Positions 47,668 through 58,321 of a stretch of DNA of 64,000 nucleotides are shown in pieces. The notes beneath the pieces were generated by a model. It was not told where the DNA came from, did not search any database, and was given only the letters and a program-made list of their open reading frames with translations. The translations under genes were made by a program, and so were the position numbers. This stretch comes from Beroe ovata (lineage: Eukaryota > Ctenophora > Nuda > Beroida > Beroidae). The stretch covers positions 267,654 to 331,653 of the forward strand of contig CAMPET010000032.1 in the NCBI GenBank assembly GCA_946803715.1. The letters run 5' to 3'. Positions within the stretch are counted from its first letter, which is position 1; each line of letters begins with the position of its first letter.

Positions 47668-48844
47668 ATGGATGACATTATAGTGTTGTTGAACCCCTCA
47701 CAATCTTCTGAAATAAGAACAAATGCAGCCAATGTTCTTTTAGGTGAGTGTCTATCTTTTGAATTAAGTCATCTTTTGAATTTAGGCATTATTGCAGCTC
47801 TCTTCTGAATAAATATGTATTTCTTTTGACTGTGACCCCACCATCCCCCTTATTTCTTTTTACAGCAAGCTTGCTGCTTTAGTAGTTGTCAGGACAGTTG
47901 CTTGTTATAAGTAAATTGTTATTATTCCACCAGGGTTTACTACTGACATAGAATCTTTGGAACTCATATTGACAAACAATGAACTGGTCTGCTTGCTATG
48001 GAACTATTCATTTGATAAAGACAAAGAAGTTTCCTTAGCTGTTACTCAAATTTTAATTAATATGACATCATTCACAGACAAATATATCCCTTCTCTGGAT
48101 AATATTTCTAAGATGATAAAAGCATTTCAAGATTCTGGTCAGGTGCACTTATACAATGGCATTGCTAAAATTCTCAGTAATGCTTCAAGTATTGGGGACT
48201 TTGCAAATAGAGTCAGTGGATTGTTGAAAGTATCAGATTATCATCATTTCATCCAACTGCTGTCTCAAGGTAAAGAACAAGGTTACTTAGCAGCGTTGAT
48301 GGGGAATCTAGCAATAATAGATGATTGTAGGAAGGTATTTGTTGAGGATAGCATCATATCAAGTTTGTTGTCACTTTTAACAATGCCTAATAATGTCATT
48401 GTACGCCGCAACATCGCACGTTTGCTTCAAAACTTATCTCTTGATGTGAATTGTCATTCAAAACTTTCTGAGTCATTGCCTCGAATCATTTACCCACTAG
48501 TTGATGGTGGAGATGACATAGATGAAGATGACATGGAAAAATTACCTCTAGATCTTCAGTATCTCCCAGAAGATAAAAGTCGTGAATCAGATTTGCAAAC
48601 CAGGATTTTCATATCGGACACATTATATCTTATGAGCAGTAGTTATGCTGTGAGAACACTGCTGCGTGAACAAAATTTTTATATCCTGCTGAAGAAGTAT
48701 GATGAATGGGAGAATGATGAAGGGGCAAAAGAAAAAGTTCAAAATGTAATCTATATCATAATCCAGGATGATGCTGGAGTTGATTTGAGGGGTGCTGGAG
48801 AATGTCCCGCAGAATCAGAAGTGCAATCTGCAGTCTTGGATTGA
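47668..48844 (+). CDS. HGH1: HGH1 homologue, ARM-repeat eEF2 folding cofactor
   Basis: Two exons, 47668-47743 and 47934-48844, phase 1, give 328 residues (human about 390). The start MDDIIVLLNPSQSSEIRTNA and the helical pairs (LCLLWNYSFDKDKEVS-like, LLTMPNNVIVRRNIARLLQN) are armadillo-type repeats. The family-diagnostic segment is DEDDMEKLPLDLQYLPEDKS followed by RE, corresponding to the vertebrate EEEMERLPVDLQYLPPDKQRE. A C-terminal KYDEWENDEGAKEKVQNVI helix pair follows. HGH1 connects eukaryotic elongation factor 2 with the TRiC/CCT chaperonin during eEF2 folding in the cytosol. The next co-oriented gene starts 294 bp downstream. The protein is about 60 residues shorter than human, mainly at the N terminus. 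Confidence 0.88.
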
Positions 48845-49138
48845 ATGAAGGGAATTAGTATCCTTTTTTATTGCTGAGGAGGGAAGCCGGACGACAGTCA
48901 TCAGATTATATGACACAAGCCAAATTCTTATCATCTTGATTGAACAGGCGACATCAATTCCTGGATTGAATGTTTAAATGGCTTAGTGATTTGATGTTTT
49001 AACTTATATAAACTATTTTGTATCTTTTGTTAAGTTATCATGAACCAAAGATAACCTCCTAATTGAAAAATAATCCCTAGTGAGTCAAGTTAAGTAGAAT
49101 AACATCACAACCATTCAGACCCATGTCACTGTTCCTTG

Positions 49139-50301
49139 ATGTTCCAGTGTCAACATGAAAACTGCACCAAATCATATGACAAAGAATGGAAATTGAAGGA
49201 ACATCATTGTTCACACACAGGTTGTTCAATCAATTAATTGATTGCAATTGATCGTGTTTCATTGATTTTGGGAAAGACTGAATTGATTATGGTGAATTTA
49301 CCCATTGAATCATTTCAGGCGAGAGACCATTCAAGTGCAATGAGGAGGGATGTGACAAAACTTTCATCCGAAAATGTCACTTACAGCGCCATAGTCTAGC
49401 ACATACTGACGAAAAACCATTTGTATGCAAAACTTGTAATTCCAGTTTTAAGTTATCTTCCAACCTTCGGAAACATGAACGATTGCATGAAGGCATAAGG
49501 AACTATTCTTGCACTGTAGAGAAATGTGACATATCATTTGTGAAGAAGACGCAGTTGTACAAACATTTGAAAGTGACACATGGGGTGTTAACCCCATTTA
49601 CTTGTGATGTGTGCAATGGTAATTTCACTAGCCACAGCCATCTGCTTAGACATCAGGAACGGGCTCATTTCTCCCAGTTCATGTGTACAGACTGTGGGGA
49701 AACCTTTGAAAAGTTTAGTGCACTTAACAAACACATCAGTAAATCTCACAAGAAGAAGCGTCATGGATCAGACAGCTTGGACACACAGACCCACACAGAG
49801 ATAGTGACTTTGCAACAAGTACTGTCTCAGTCGTCAAGCGTTGCTGATAATCAAATTAGTGGCGAGGTTTGTACTCCATTGCAAGTGAAATGTCCGTCTT
49901 GTGATTTGACAATGAAGAGCAAATCACTGCTATCCTCGCATATGAAAGATGCTCACAATCAACACTTGAGGATAGATTATCAATGCTCTGAGTGCGACAC
50001 TATCTTCTCTCAAAAGTCTAACCTGGTCAGTCACATGTTGAGTAAGCACCATGGGTTAAAGAGGTTCACTTGTGACGAATGCACTTCACAGTTTTACCAC
50101 AAGCATGCCCTAACCAGGCACAAGAATGCTCGGCACAGTGGGAAAAAGGCATCTCCCAGGAAGGCTTGGAACAAGATCAGTGATTTGGAACATCTTTCAG
50201 GGCATATTGTGGATCATAGACTCAGGGAATATGTCAAAGATATGAGAGAATCCCAGATCACTTCCAGCTCTAATGAAAATGTTCAAGTTCCAACGTGTTG
50301 A
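49139..50301 (+). CDS. GTF3A: Transcription factor IIIA, nine C2H2 zinc fingers
   Basis: Two exons, 49139-49220 and 49319-50301, phase 1, give 354 residues (human 365). Nine C2H2 fingers are seen. Fingers 1-3 (FQCQHENC, YDKEWKLKEH; FKCNEEGCDKTFIRKCHLQR; FVCKTC) match TFIIIA fingers 1-3, the 5S gene C-block readers, including WKL and linker HTGERPF. Fingers 4-6 follow, then a 40-residue Ser/Thr-rich insert (about 220-260) and fingers 7-9 (VKCPSC, YQCSEC, FTCDEC). The tail has DLEHLSGHIVDHRL, like the vertebrate LASHLSGYI motif. TFIIIA binds the internal promoter of 5S rRNA genes for RNA polymerase III and also binds 5S rRNA. The insert between fingers 6 and 7 is longer than usual. The N-terminal arm is almost absent, so an upstream exon cannot be excluded. 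Confidence 0.85.
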
Positions 50302-50437
50302 TTTCTGATTATTTTTTCTTTCCAATCGAATTTAACTGTTCCTGTTTGGAATTTATTAATTAATTTATTTTGTTTCACTGATGAGATGTTTTTCTTCCCT
50401 GATACCAAATAATAGTGTCTGTGTTTTAGTATGTGTT

Positions 50438-53400
50438 ATGGAAAGTGAAATAAAAGAGGAAATGATTGGACAGCCCCATGAAAATCGTGATGAGTCTCGA
50501 GCTGACAACCCCGAACAAATCCTCGCATCCATGGAGTGGACAGATAAAGACATTGTCCACATAGACATGATCATCAAGAAAGTCACCACTGAGCTAGCTG
50601 TAAGTATGGGTAGGAGTCTGAATACATGAGTTTTTTCTCTGTTATACTTTGCAGACAACATCTCAGAATTGAGAATAAAGCTTTCGTATACCGTATTCTT
50701 CAGAAACAAGAGAACAGTGGTATTCCATCAGTTGATATGGTCAATGTTAACCCACGGAAGAGTCAAGTTGCTGAAAACGTTGCTCTTATCAACAGATTAT
50801 ACAGCAAGAACAGGGTCAGATATTAGACCTTAAGTCGAATGAACGTTTAACATTAATGGCGATTTTCTTCACGTACCAAGTCACTCATCATAGTTGGGAC
50901 TAAGTGTCAATTCACGTGATATATGTTCAATCAGGCACTGGCACAGCAGAAGCACATGTCCATGGTCCATCTTGCATGCCCTATGCAAGAACCTCGACTT
51001 CCAGGATTGGTAAGCTCTTGATTAAGTTATCTCTGATATGCATTCCATAGTGATCTATTGTTTGGAGTTATGAGCTTTACCATCAATCAGATGAGCTTAA
51101 CACCCCTCCTTCAATTTCAGCCCGTTTACAAGCAACCGTCTGATTTGCCACAGTACCAAGAGAACTTGAAAAAGTGGGTAATCTCTTCACTCTACATCTA
51201 CCTACCTACTATATGTTAGGGATTTGCAAATTTGAATACGATGTACCATTTGAATAAGTCGTCTGTTCATTCAGATGGAAAGAGGGCACCATGAAGAAAG
51301 CTTTGGTGGATTACCTATGGAGCAAGAAGAATGATACAGATTTGAAAGTGAGTTTCATTCGACACAAGTTGCTATAGATTATTAGATTAATATGAATTCT
51401 CTCCCATTCTCTGATATCATTGAATGTCAATTGTATTGCACCAATATCAGTTGACCACATGATTCTCCGATCCATAACCCCACACTTTCACGAGGTTTTC
51501 TATTATTATATCATCATGTTGCAGGAAAAAGAGTTGTCTGAAGAATTCAAGACGAAGCACAAAGATTGGCAGGAGAAGCGGAAACTCCTGGATGAAAACC
51601 CAAAGAGGCAGAGGGACTTGATGCAGTGTAGAAGGTATTTCGAGGCGACATTCCCCACCTTGAAGAAAAAGCTGGAACAGGAGGATCGATTCAACAGGTC
51701 AGATCCAGTGTCTATCTAAACCTCAATCCTTCTATTCCTTGAACAATCTTGCTCATTGTTGAGAAGTAAAGCACAGCGTCTTGTGTTTTCAGAGCTGTTA
51801 TAGAGTCAAATCTAAAGGTGACGATTTATCTGTTGTATTTGCTAATGTGTCACCAGGGCTCGAAGTGGTGGCAATGTTGTGAGGAGTGAGGCTGAGTTGG
51901 CTGAAATAGTGGATCAGCTCACGGAGCACCAGGACAGTGAAGACAAGCAGGTTGAATGTGCTGCAACCCTCCCCCCAATGATACTCAACCCTTTGGAGAA
52001 GTGCAGACGCTTCTACAATGAGAACGGTTCGTCACAGAGTCACGATCTCTTTCTTTGTGATTTGTGTCAGACAATCATCCAACTATGGAACATTAGAACA
52101 TGATGTTGTACGAAATGGCGATCACACCTTGCAGGACGCGAATACCATCCTCTTCAACAGCACAAGTGTCACATGGCCATTGTCTCCAATGTGTGGACCG
52201 AATCCGAGAAGCAGATGTTCAAGGAGAAGTTTGCTCACCACGGAAAAGCTTTCTACAAGATAGCTTCTCATCTTCCCAAGAAAACGGTTCGTAGTTTTTT
52301 AACAATTTTTCGTGATTCTTCTTTGTGACAATTGTGACATGCTTAAACTTCAACCTTATCCTGTTCACACAGGTTGCACAATGTGTACAATACTATTACC
52401 TCTCGAAAAAGAAAGAAAACTATAAAGCACTCTTACCCAAGAAGAAGCGCAAAGGCATTGTTACTGCTAAAGATCCTACCTCTCAGCTTAATGTTCACAG
52501 AGCACCAGTTAGTATCTTGTTTCCCTGGATTTTGCTGGACATGTCCGTTAATACATCAATGTTGAGTGATGTTGAGCACCGCACCTATGCAGTATGCAAT
52601 ATGCATGTCACAGTGTCTAAAGTAGTTCATGATGACACTTATGATGACACCTATCATAATGATATTATGACACCCCAGACACCTCCTGCTACACCCCGAA
52701 TAACACGGTCTAAGAGAGTCGATAGTGAGTGGGATTCTAACAAGGGATGGGCTGACACTGAGATAGAGCTACTCAGAGATTGTGAGTTACGTTGTAACTG
52801 TACCCGGTTATAATCACATATTTTAGTCCTTTGTGTTCCCAAAGTAACTATAAATACTTCCGACTCTGTTTCTAATAGTTTCATGGATCAATGTTCAACA
52901 ACACAGCTGATAAGCATGATACTGCAGGTCTGAAGAGGCTGGGCAAAAACTGGAACAGGATAGCGAAGGAAATGTCGACGAGAAGCGCAGCACAAGTGAA
53001 GCATTACTACCAAAACCACAAGAAGAAACTCAATCTAGACGAATGTCTGAAGAATCAAGTGGTATGTTTGGAGTTCTGAACTGAAGTTTTGTTCGGCAAA
53101 AATATAACATTGTAGCATATCTACATAAAGACAATTAAAATAGGGTCCAAAAGATTGTGCAAACCTGGGAGATTTCATTTTGATTTTTAGTGGATTTCAT
53201 TTTGATTTTAATGCCTAACTCTATACCGTCACTAACATTACTGTTTTAATAGAAGGAGACCAAGTCAAAGGTTGACTCTGAAGTTTCGGACGAGTCAGAA
53301 TCAAATATTGACGATTTTGATGTTGACCCAGCAGTTATGTCAAATGTGAATGCTGTCATTGAAAACGGTGTTCTTGAGGTAATTCAGAGGAATCATAGAC

Positions 53401-56400
53401 CTATTTGCAACATTCCCGTGCCATGTTGAATTGAGATATATATCAATCGAGATACCTCACCAGTATCCACTCGCAGGGCAATGACCTGAAGATAGAGAGT
53501 GATCCAGCAGTTATCCAGCAAACACTGGCTGAGATAGAGAAGAGTAGAGAAGATGATGAGTTGAGAAACATCACTATTGCCCTGACATCAGACTCCTGCT
53601 CTGCAGCCCCCCTTCCCCCGCTAGAGGCTCACCATGACGGTAACCTTCCCCGACCCACAACCCCCGATGTTATTGCAATGGTCAACTCAATCCGTGACGA
53701 GTGTGGTCCCCGTCATGACCAGGCGGACCAGTTGGACCATGGTCAGAGCAAGACATCTGCGCCTCCCCCTCCACCCCTCCATAACCCTGCTGCTAACCCG
53801 CCTCCCCTCTCCTCCCACCCTCCCCCCTCCATGCCGCACATCGGGGCAACTGTGAAAAGGAGGGGCGAGGAAGAGGCAGTGCCTGGGGAAAACTCCTTCC
53901 CTAATCTGCCGAGACTAACTGCTAAATCAGTGACCGAACAGGAATCTGCTATAACAGGTATGAAGTATCAACTATTCGTCGTATCCATGATTTTAGTCTC
54001 AAGATTTTGATTGTGCTCGGAGAATATCACAGATCTTTGACCGACTGCATTTAGCAACTAAGCTAGGAGTTGAACTGAAGTGTAGTTAGGTTCAGCTATA
54101 GAGATACTTCCTCAATAATTCCCATGTACCCTCAGATAGTAACCAATGTACCCTCAGATACCACGAGGAAGTACGTGTTGAGGACTGGTCCCAAAACAAA
54201 AGACGTCACACCTACAGCTGTAGCAGTGGAGGACTCAGGAGTAGAAGAGGAACAAGTACCGCAGGTTAGTCAATGATATCCACATTGACAAGTAAACCCC
54301 CGTCTTTCTGTCACATGTATACAATATCGAACTGTGTTTATAGGGAGAAGCAAGACTGAAAAACAGATCCCAGAAGGATAGCTACACCATTCTGACACCG
54401 GTAGAGACCAAAGACAACCTGGGAAACCCCATCAAAATAACCGGCTGGATAGGAGAATCTCATGTCAAGGACAACCAGCAAGCAGCCGAGGAACCTGTTA
54501 ACGACAAGGGCAGCAGTAACAGCTCCAAGAAGAAGGAGAAATCCATAGCAGTGGATAAGAAATCGTCCGTATTCAAAGTGTACGACTTTGACTCCTCAGA
54601 AGAGGAGATTCCCGGGAAAGTGAGGATGTCGACCAAACACAAGGAGACCACCGTCCATCACCATCATCATCTGTCAAGTGAGGGTGCTCTTCTCAAAGAT
54701 AAGATCATACATGGTGGTGTTAGTGGTGTCAGCAAGCACCCAGTCACCTCTTCAGTAGGTATGGGTAATTTTCATTTAATAATGGATTATGGTAGGGTAG
54801 GACTTAATCAACGGTGTAATTAACCGTGTATGTGTGATAGTTAAGTTAACGTGACGGTTAAGTTACACACTAGTTAGTGTGGCTAGATATTACTAACTTG
54901 TGGCAGTAGTACACATACGTGCTGGTAACGAGATGGTTATCATACACTGGTAACGCGTTGGTTACATACTGGTAACGGGCTGATTTCATACACTGGTACC
55001 ACGTTGGTTACATGTGCTGGCACTGGTATCACATATCACGTACAATCCTGATCGGCTATAACCGTCACAGCGACAGGGGGTGGCGGAGGGGGTGGTGGCA
55101 GTGAGACAGATGAGGCAGATGAAGACGGCAGGAAACCTAGCCGCCCCTCTTCCTCATCCAGCTGTGACTTACCCCTCTGTTACGACATGTCGGAGGAAGC
55201 AAGTGGAGCGTGAGTTACTGGTTAATTAGTATTTTAGGTGGAAGTTGTCTTGGGAAGAGGTGTGAATGTGATATATATTGCTATCAAGAGAGTTTATACA
55301 TCTACAATTAACATCTTGCATTCCGCCCTCGAAGAAACTTTTTGTCAATAACACCTCAACATTATCGGGGAAAATAACAACAATTGCCCCGTGAATAGCG
55401 AGTGTTTTGCACAGGCGTATCCACGAAAAGAAAACTGAGATGAGGAAGGCGGTATTAAAACAGGAGATGCCTCCCCATCACCTCAGTGTAAACGTGGTGA
55501 GCATACCTATCGAGATGTGACCAGTACACCGTGTATTGTGTTGTAGTACGATCAGAATAATGTTGTTATTCAAACAGCAGGGTATGGAAAAGAGAAGTAT
55601 CCCTCACAATGCTGCACAGATAATGCCAGGACAGGCTATCAGTAAGTAGATTCTCTCTCTTTGAAATGAAGTGTCACTATGACAACATTAGAACATTTAT
55701 GCTTATGCTAACACTGATAATCACACAGTAAATGTTCGCGGTAAGAGTTCAGATAGTCACACGGTACGATCCTCACATCAGATATCCCTCATGATGGCCG
55801 ATAGACAGAGGTCAGTGAGCAGGAACTCATGGTCCATGATCAATTTACCCATTTTCTCTAGTCACGTGCTCTCTCTAACTCCCTCTCCCTCGTGTAGCAG
55901 ACCAGTTCAGCAAGCAGAAAAACGGCCCCTATCAAGCGGGTCCTCTGCATTTTCTCAGTTTAAAGCTGGCTCCTCCCTGATCCAGCCTAAACCTGGGCCG
56001 AGTCTAGTTCAGCCCAAAGCTATCGGCACATCTGCAAACATGGTGCGAAATGTGGCCACAACATCAGGTCTGATGCAGCCGCGTATCAGTAGTGCCCCCC
56101 TGCTGAGAGCGAGCTACATGCAGCAAGGACCCAGGTCAAGTGCTATGCCGCGTGCATCACAACCTGACATCAAGACATTCATTGAGCACCAGCACCAGCA
56201 GAGACTAGAACAGCGGGCCCTGGCTAGCCAGCTTGTTGAGAAGCACATATCGGAACAGCAGAGAGTCATGGAATCGAGTCTGGGTGAGAGGTCACTCATC
56301 GATCAGCAGCGGCTGTCGGACATGGCGGCACAGCTGGATCAGGCGGTGGCTAACTCGATAGCAGAGGCCGATGCCGTGAGGCGGCACCAACTCAGTGGAC

Positions 56401-57334
56401 AGCGGATGCTACACCAGGAACTCGCTGCCGCTTTGACAGCACAGACTCAGGCAGCCCCTAACCAACTTCAACAGGTAGTTTTAACAATATCCCGTGTATT
56501 GTGTAAAATTGTGTAGCTTGTCTGTTTGCCCTGAACAGTATTTTGCCAATTTTCTAGTGCTCCGTGGGCGTTCCCACGCTTGTTTATATTCAATATTCAT
56601 CCTGGGTCAGGCATCTACTGATTTCGGGATTCCTGACATCAGCTGTAAATACCACAATGTCTCTTTTTCAGTTGATGCAACATCACCATTTGAGAGCGAT
56701 GTCAGATCAAATGGTAAACAAGATGGTCAGTCCCGAAATGCTGGTACGCAGTGGGCTGCCAGCATTGTTCCAACAACTTTCTCAACAACAACAACAACAG
56801 CAACTACCTCAACAGCAACAATTATCTCAACAACAGCAACATCAACAGCAACATCAACAGCAACATCAACAACAACAACAACAGCAACAACAACAACAAC
56901 TTCACAGACAACAACACTTCAAGGTAATGCAAGGAAGTTTTGCTTTCTAATCTAGTGCCACAACTTTTTTGATTATAATATGCAATCAATGTCTAAAAAC
57001 TATGTGCCTAAAACTATATGTTTATACCCTCTATAACTATTCGCGTATCAGGCGAATACAGGAGACTTGAAGGAACAAGTAGACCGCAGAGTTGGTGCGA
57101 TGAGAAAAGCGTTCATCGGTTAGTTCGTTCATAATCCATCACTATGCTAGATGTTGTTGCAAATTAAGTTGCCGAGTGTAGGACACTTACTGTGTGCGTG
57201 TTTCAGACCCGGGGAAAGCTAACGAGATGTTCTTGCCACGATTCTACCTGCCCCAGGACTTGATGCCCATCCCGTCGAGTATCTATTCTGCAAGCAGTTC
57301 GAGTCATGTGCCTAAAGACAGCACCGACAAGTGA
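50438..57334 (+). CDS. NCOR: NCoR/SMRT-family nuclear corepressor
   Basis: Twenty-three exons are modelled in phase, 1283 residues (vertebrate NCoR about 2400): 50438-50599, 50704-50814, 50935-51009, 51121-51173, 51275-51347, 51525-51697, 51857-52026, 52135-52286, 52373-52507, 52679-52781, 52928-53061, 53253-53378, 53477-53957, 54158-54264, 54344-54758, 55077-55209, 55415-55496, 55578-55641, 55729-55810, 55901-56474, 56672-56923, 57052-57118, 57207-57334. The N-terminal coil is followed by LPVYKQPSDLPQYQENL, matching the NCoR LPLYNQPSD segment. SANT1, the deacetylase-activating domain (about 290-345), has VWTESEKQMFKEKF and YYYLSKKKENYKAL. SANT2 (about 390-440) has GWADTEIELL and KRLGKNWNRIAKEM. 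Then come acidic, Pro-rich and Gln-rich regions (polyQ about 1160-1215). It scaffolds HDAC3 repression. I see no clear CoRNR box. Exons 2, 10 and 11 start at acceptors chosen by phase. Confidence 0.85.
54916..55030. repeat. Short degenerate tandem repeat in an NCoR intron
   Basis: About four units of CTGGTAAC plus G-x-G-TTGGTTACAT within the intron 54759-55076. Confidence 0.65.
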
Positions 57335-58321
57335 AGTGCTAACTTGACGTGGTTTTCAATCAGATAACGGTTGTCGGGAAACTTGAACTGGGTAAAAACC
57401 AATCGCCTCATACTCATTGTAGAAGACTGAATAAGGAAGTTTGTGATCAACACAGCAAGGGATAGCAAAAAAAGATTTTGACAAAAGCTGTAAATTTTGA
57501 AGCTGATTCATGTTAGATGTGGATGTTTGCATTATTTCGTGCCAATTCAACTTTCAAAATTGAAAATTCCCCTCTCTCCCAAAACTCGTTTCGATTTAGT
57601 GAGAAAATAATGCGCCGGTCACACTTTAAATGATCGAAAACGTAGGACGCGGCTATATTTTTTTGATTATCATCGCGCGCACTTAGCACTTTTAGTCGAT
57701 CGCGCGCGCAGCACCATTTGGGCTGCCGGCTGCACACGGTGAAAAATATATCAGACTCGTTGAACGTGCAAAATGAAAAGAGGGCCAGACGAACACTGAA
57801 AAGGTGTCAAAGTGACCGTTATCACTCCTGGATCGGCCATGTTTAATAGTGATACTCATTGTTGGTCGTCACGAAAGTCAACAAGGTTATGATATTTCAG
57901 ATCAAATAACTGACGATGTATTTGAATTTCGGGAAAAAAACAAACAATTGCCTCATAATTATACAGTTGTAAATATATCTTTTCTTCAACATTTAGTAAC
58001 GGTTAAAAAGCTCAAAATGATATTGTTATACTTATAAACTCTATCATCTGAACTAAATTAATTCCTCTACAGCTACTTTCAACAGCATGAATGAGCATTT
58101 CGTAGTGATTTCAGCAAGTAAAAACAGTTCTTTGATTCCAATTCTAAAGTAGAAATAATCTTTCCGCCCCTCTCGCTACGATTAGAAACGTGAAGTAATG
58201 GGCACATGCAGTTTCATCCAGCTTCGCTCACATTGCACATGCAATTTTACCACGGCCACAACAGTTAATCCGCTCTCTCGATGAATATTCTTTAGCATCA
58301 TGATTCCCATCATCGTGGGTG
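57335..58321. other. Spacer between convergent NCoR and MYO18-like genes
   Basis: Contains the 3' ends of both genes. 57590-57760 includes GCGCGC-rich sequence (ATCGCGCGCACTTAGCAC, GATCGCGCGCGCAGCACC) similar in character to the dispersed repeat family. No coding frame is supported. Confidence 0.5.

Noticed and set aside
52508-52678. Extension of the NCoR exon 52373-52507 through an open 170-nt stretch
   Set aside because: A GTTAGT donor and a phase-0 acceptor before 52679 give a product that aligns with NCoR. The retained stretch has no NCoR-like sequence.
52879-52927. Earlier acceptor for the second SANT2 exon (TAG before 52879)
   Set aside because: It is out of phase with the upstream donor. 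The acceptor before 52928 is in phase and gives a SANT2 domain of exactly the expected length.
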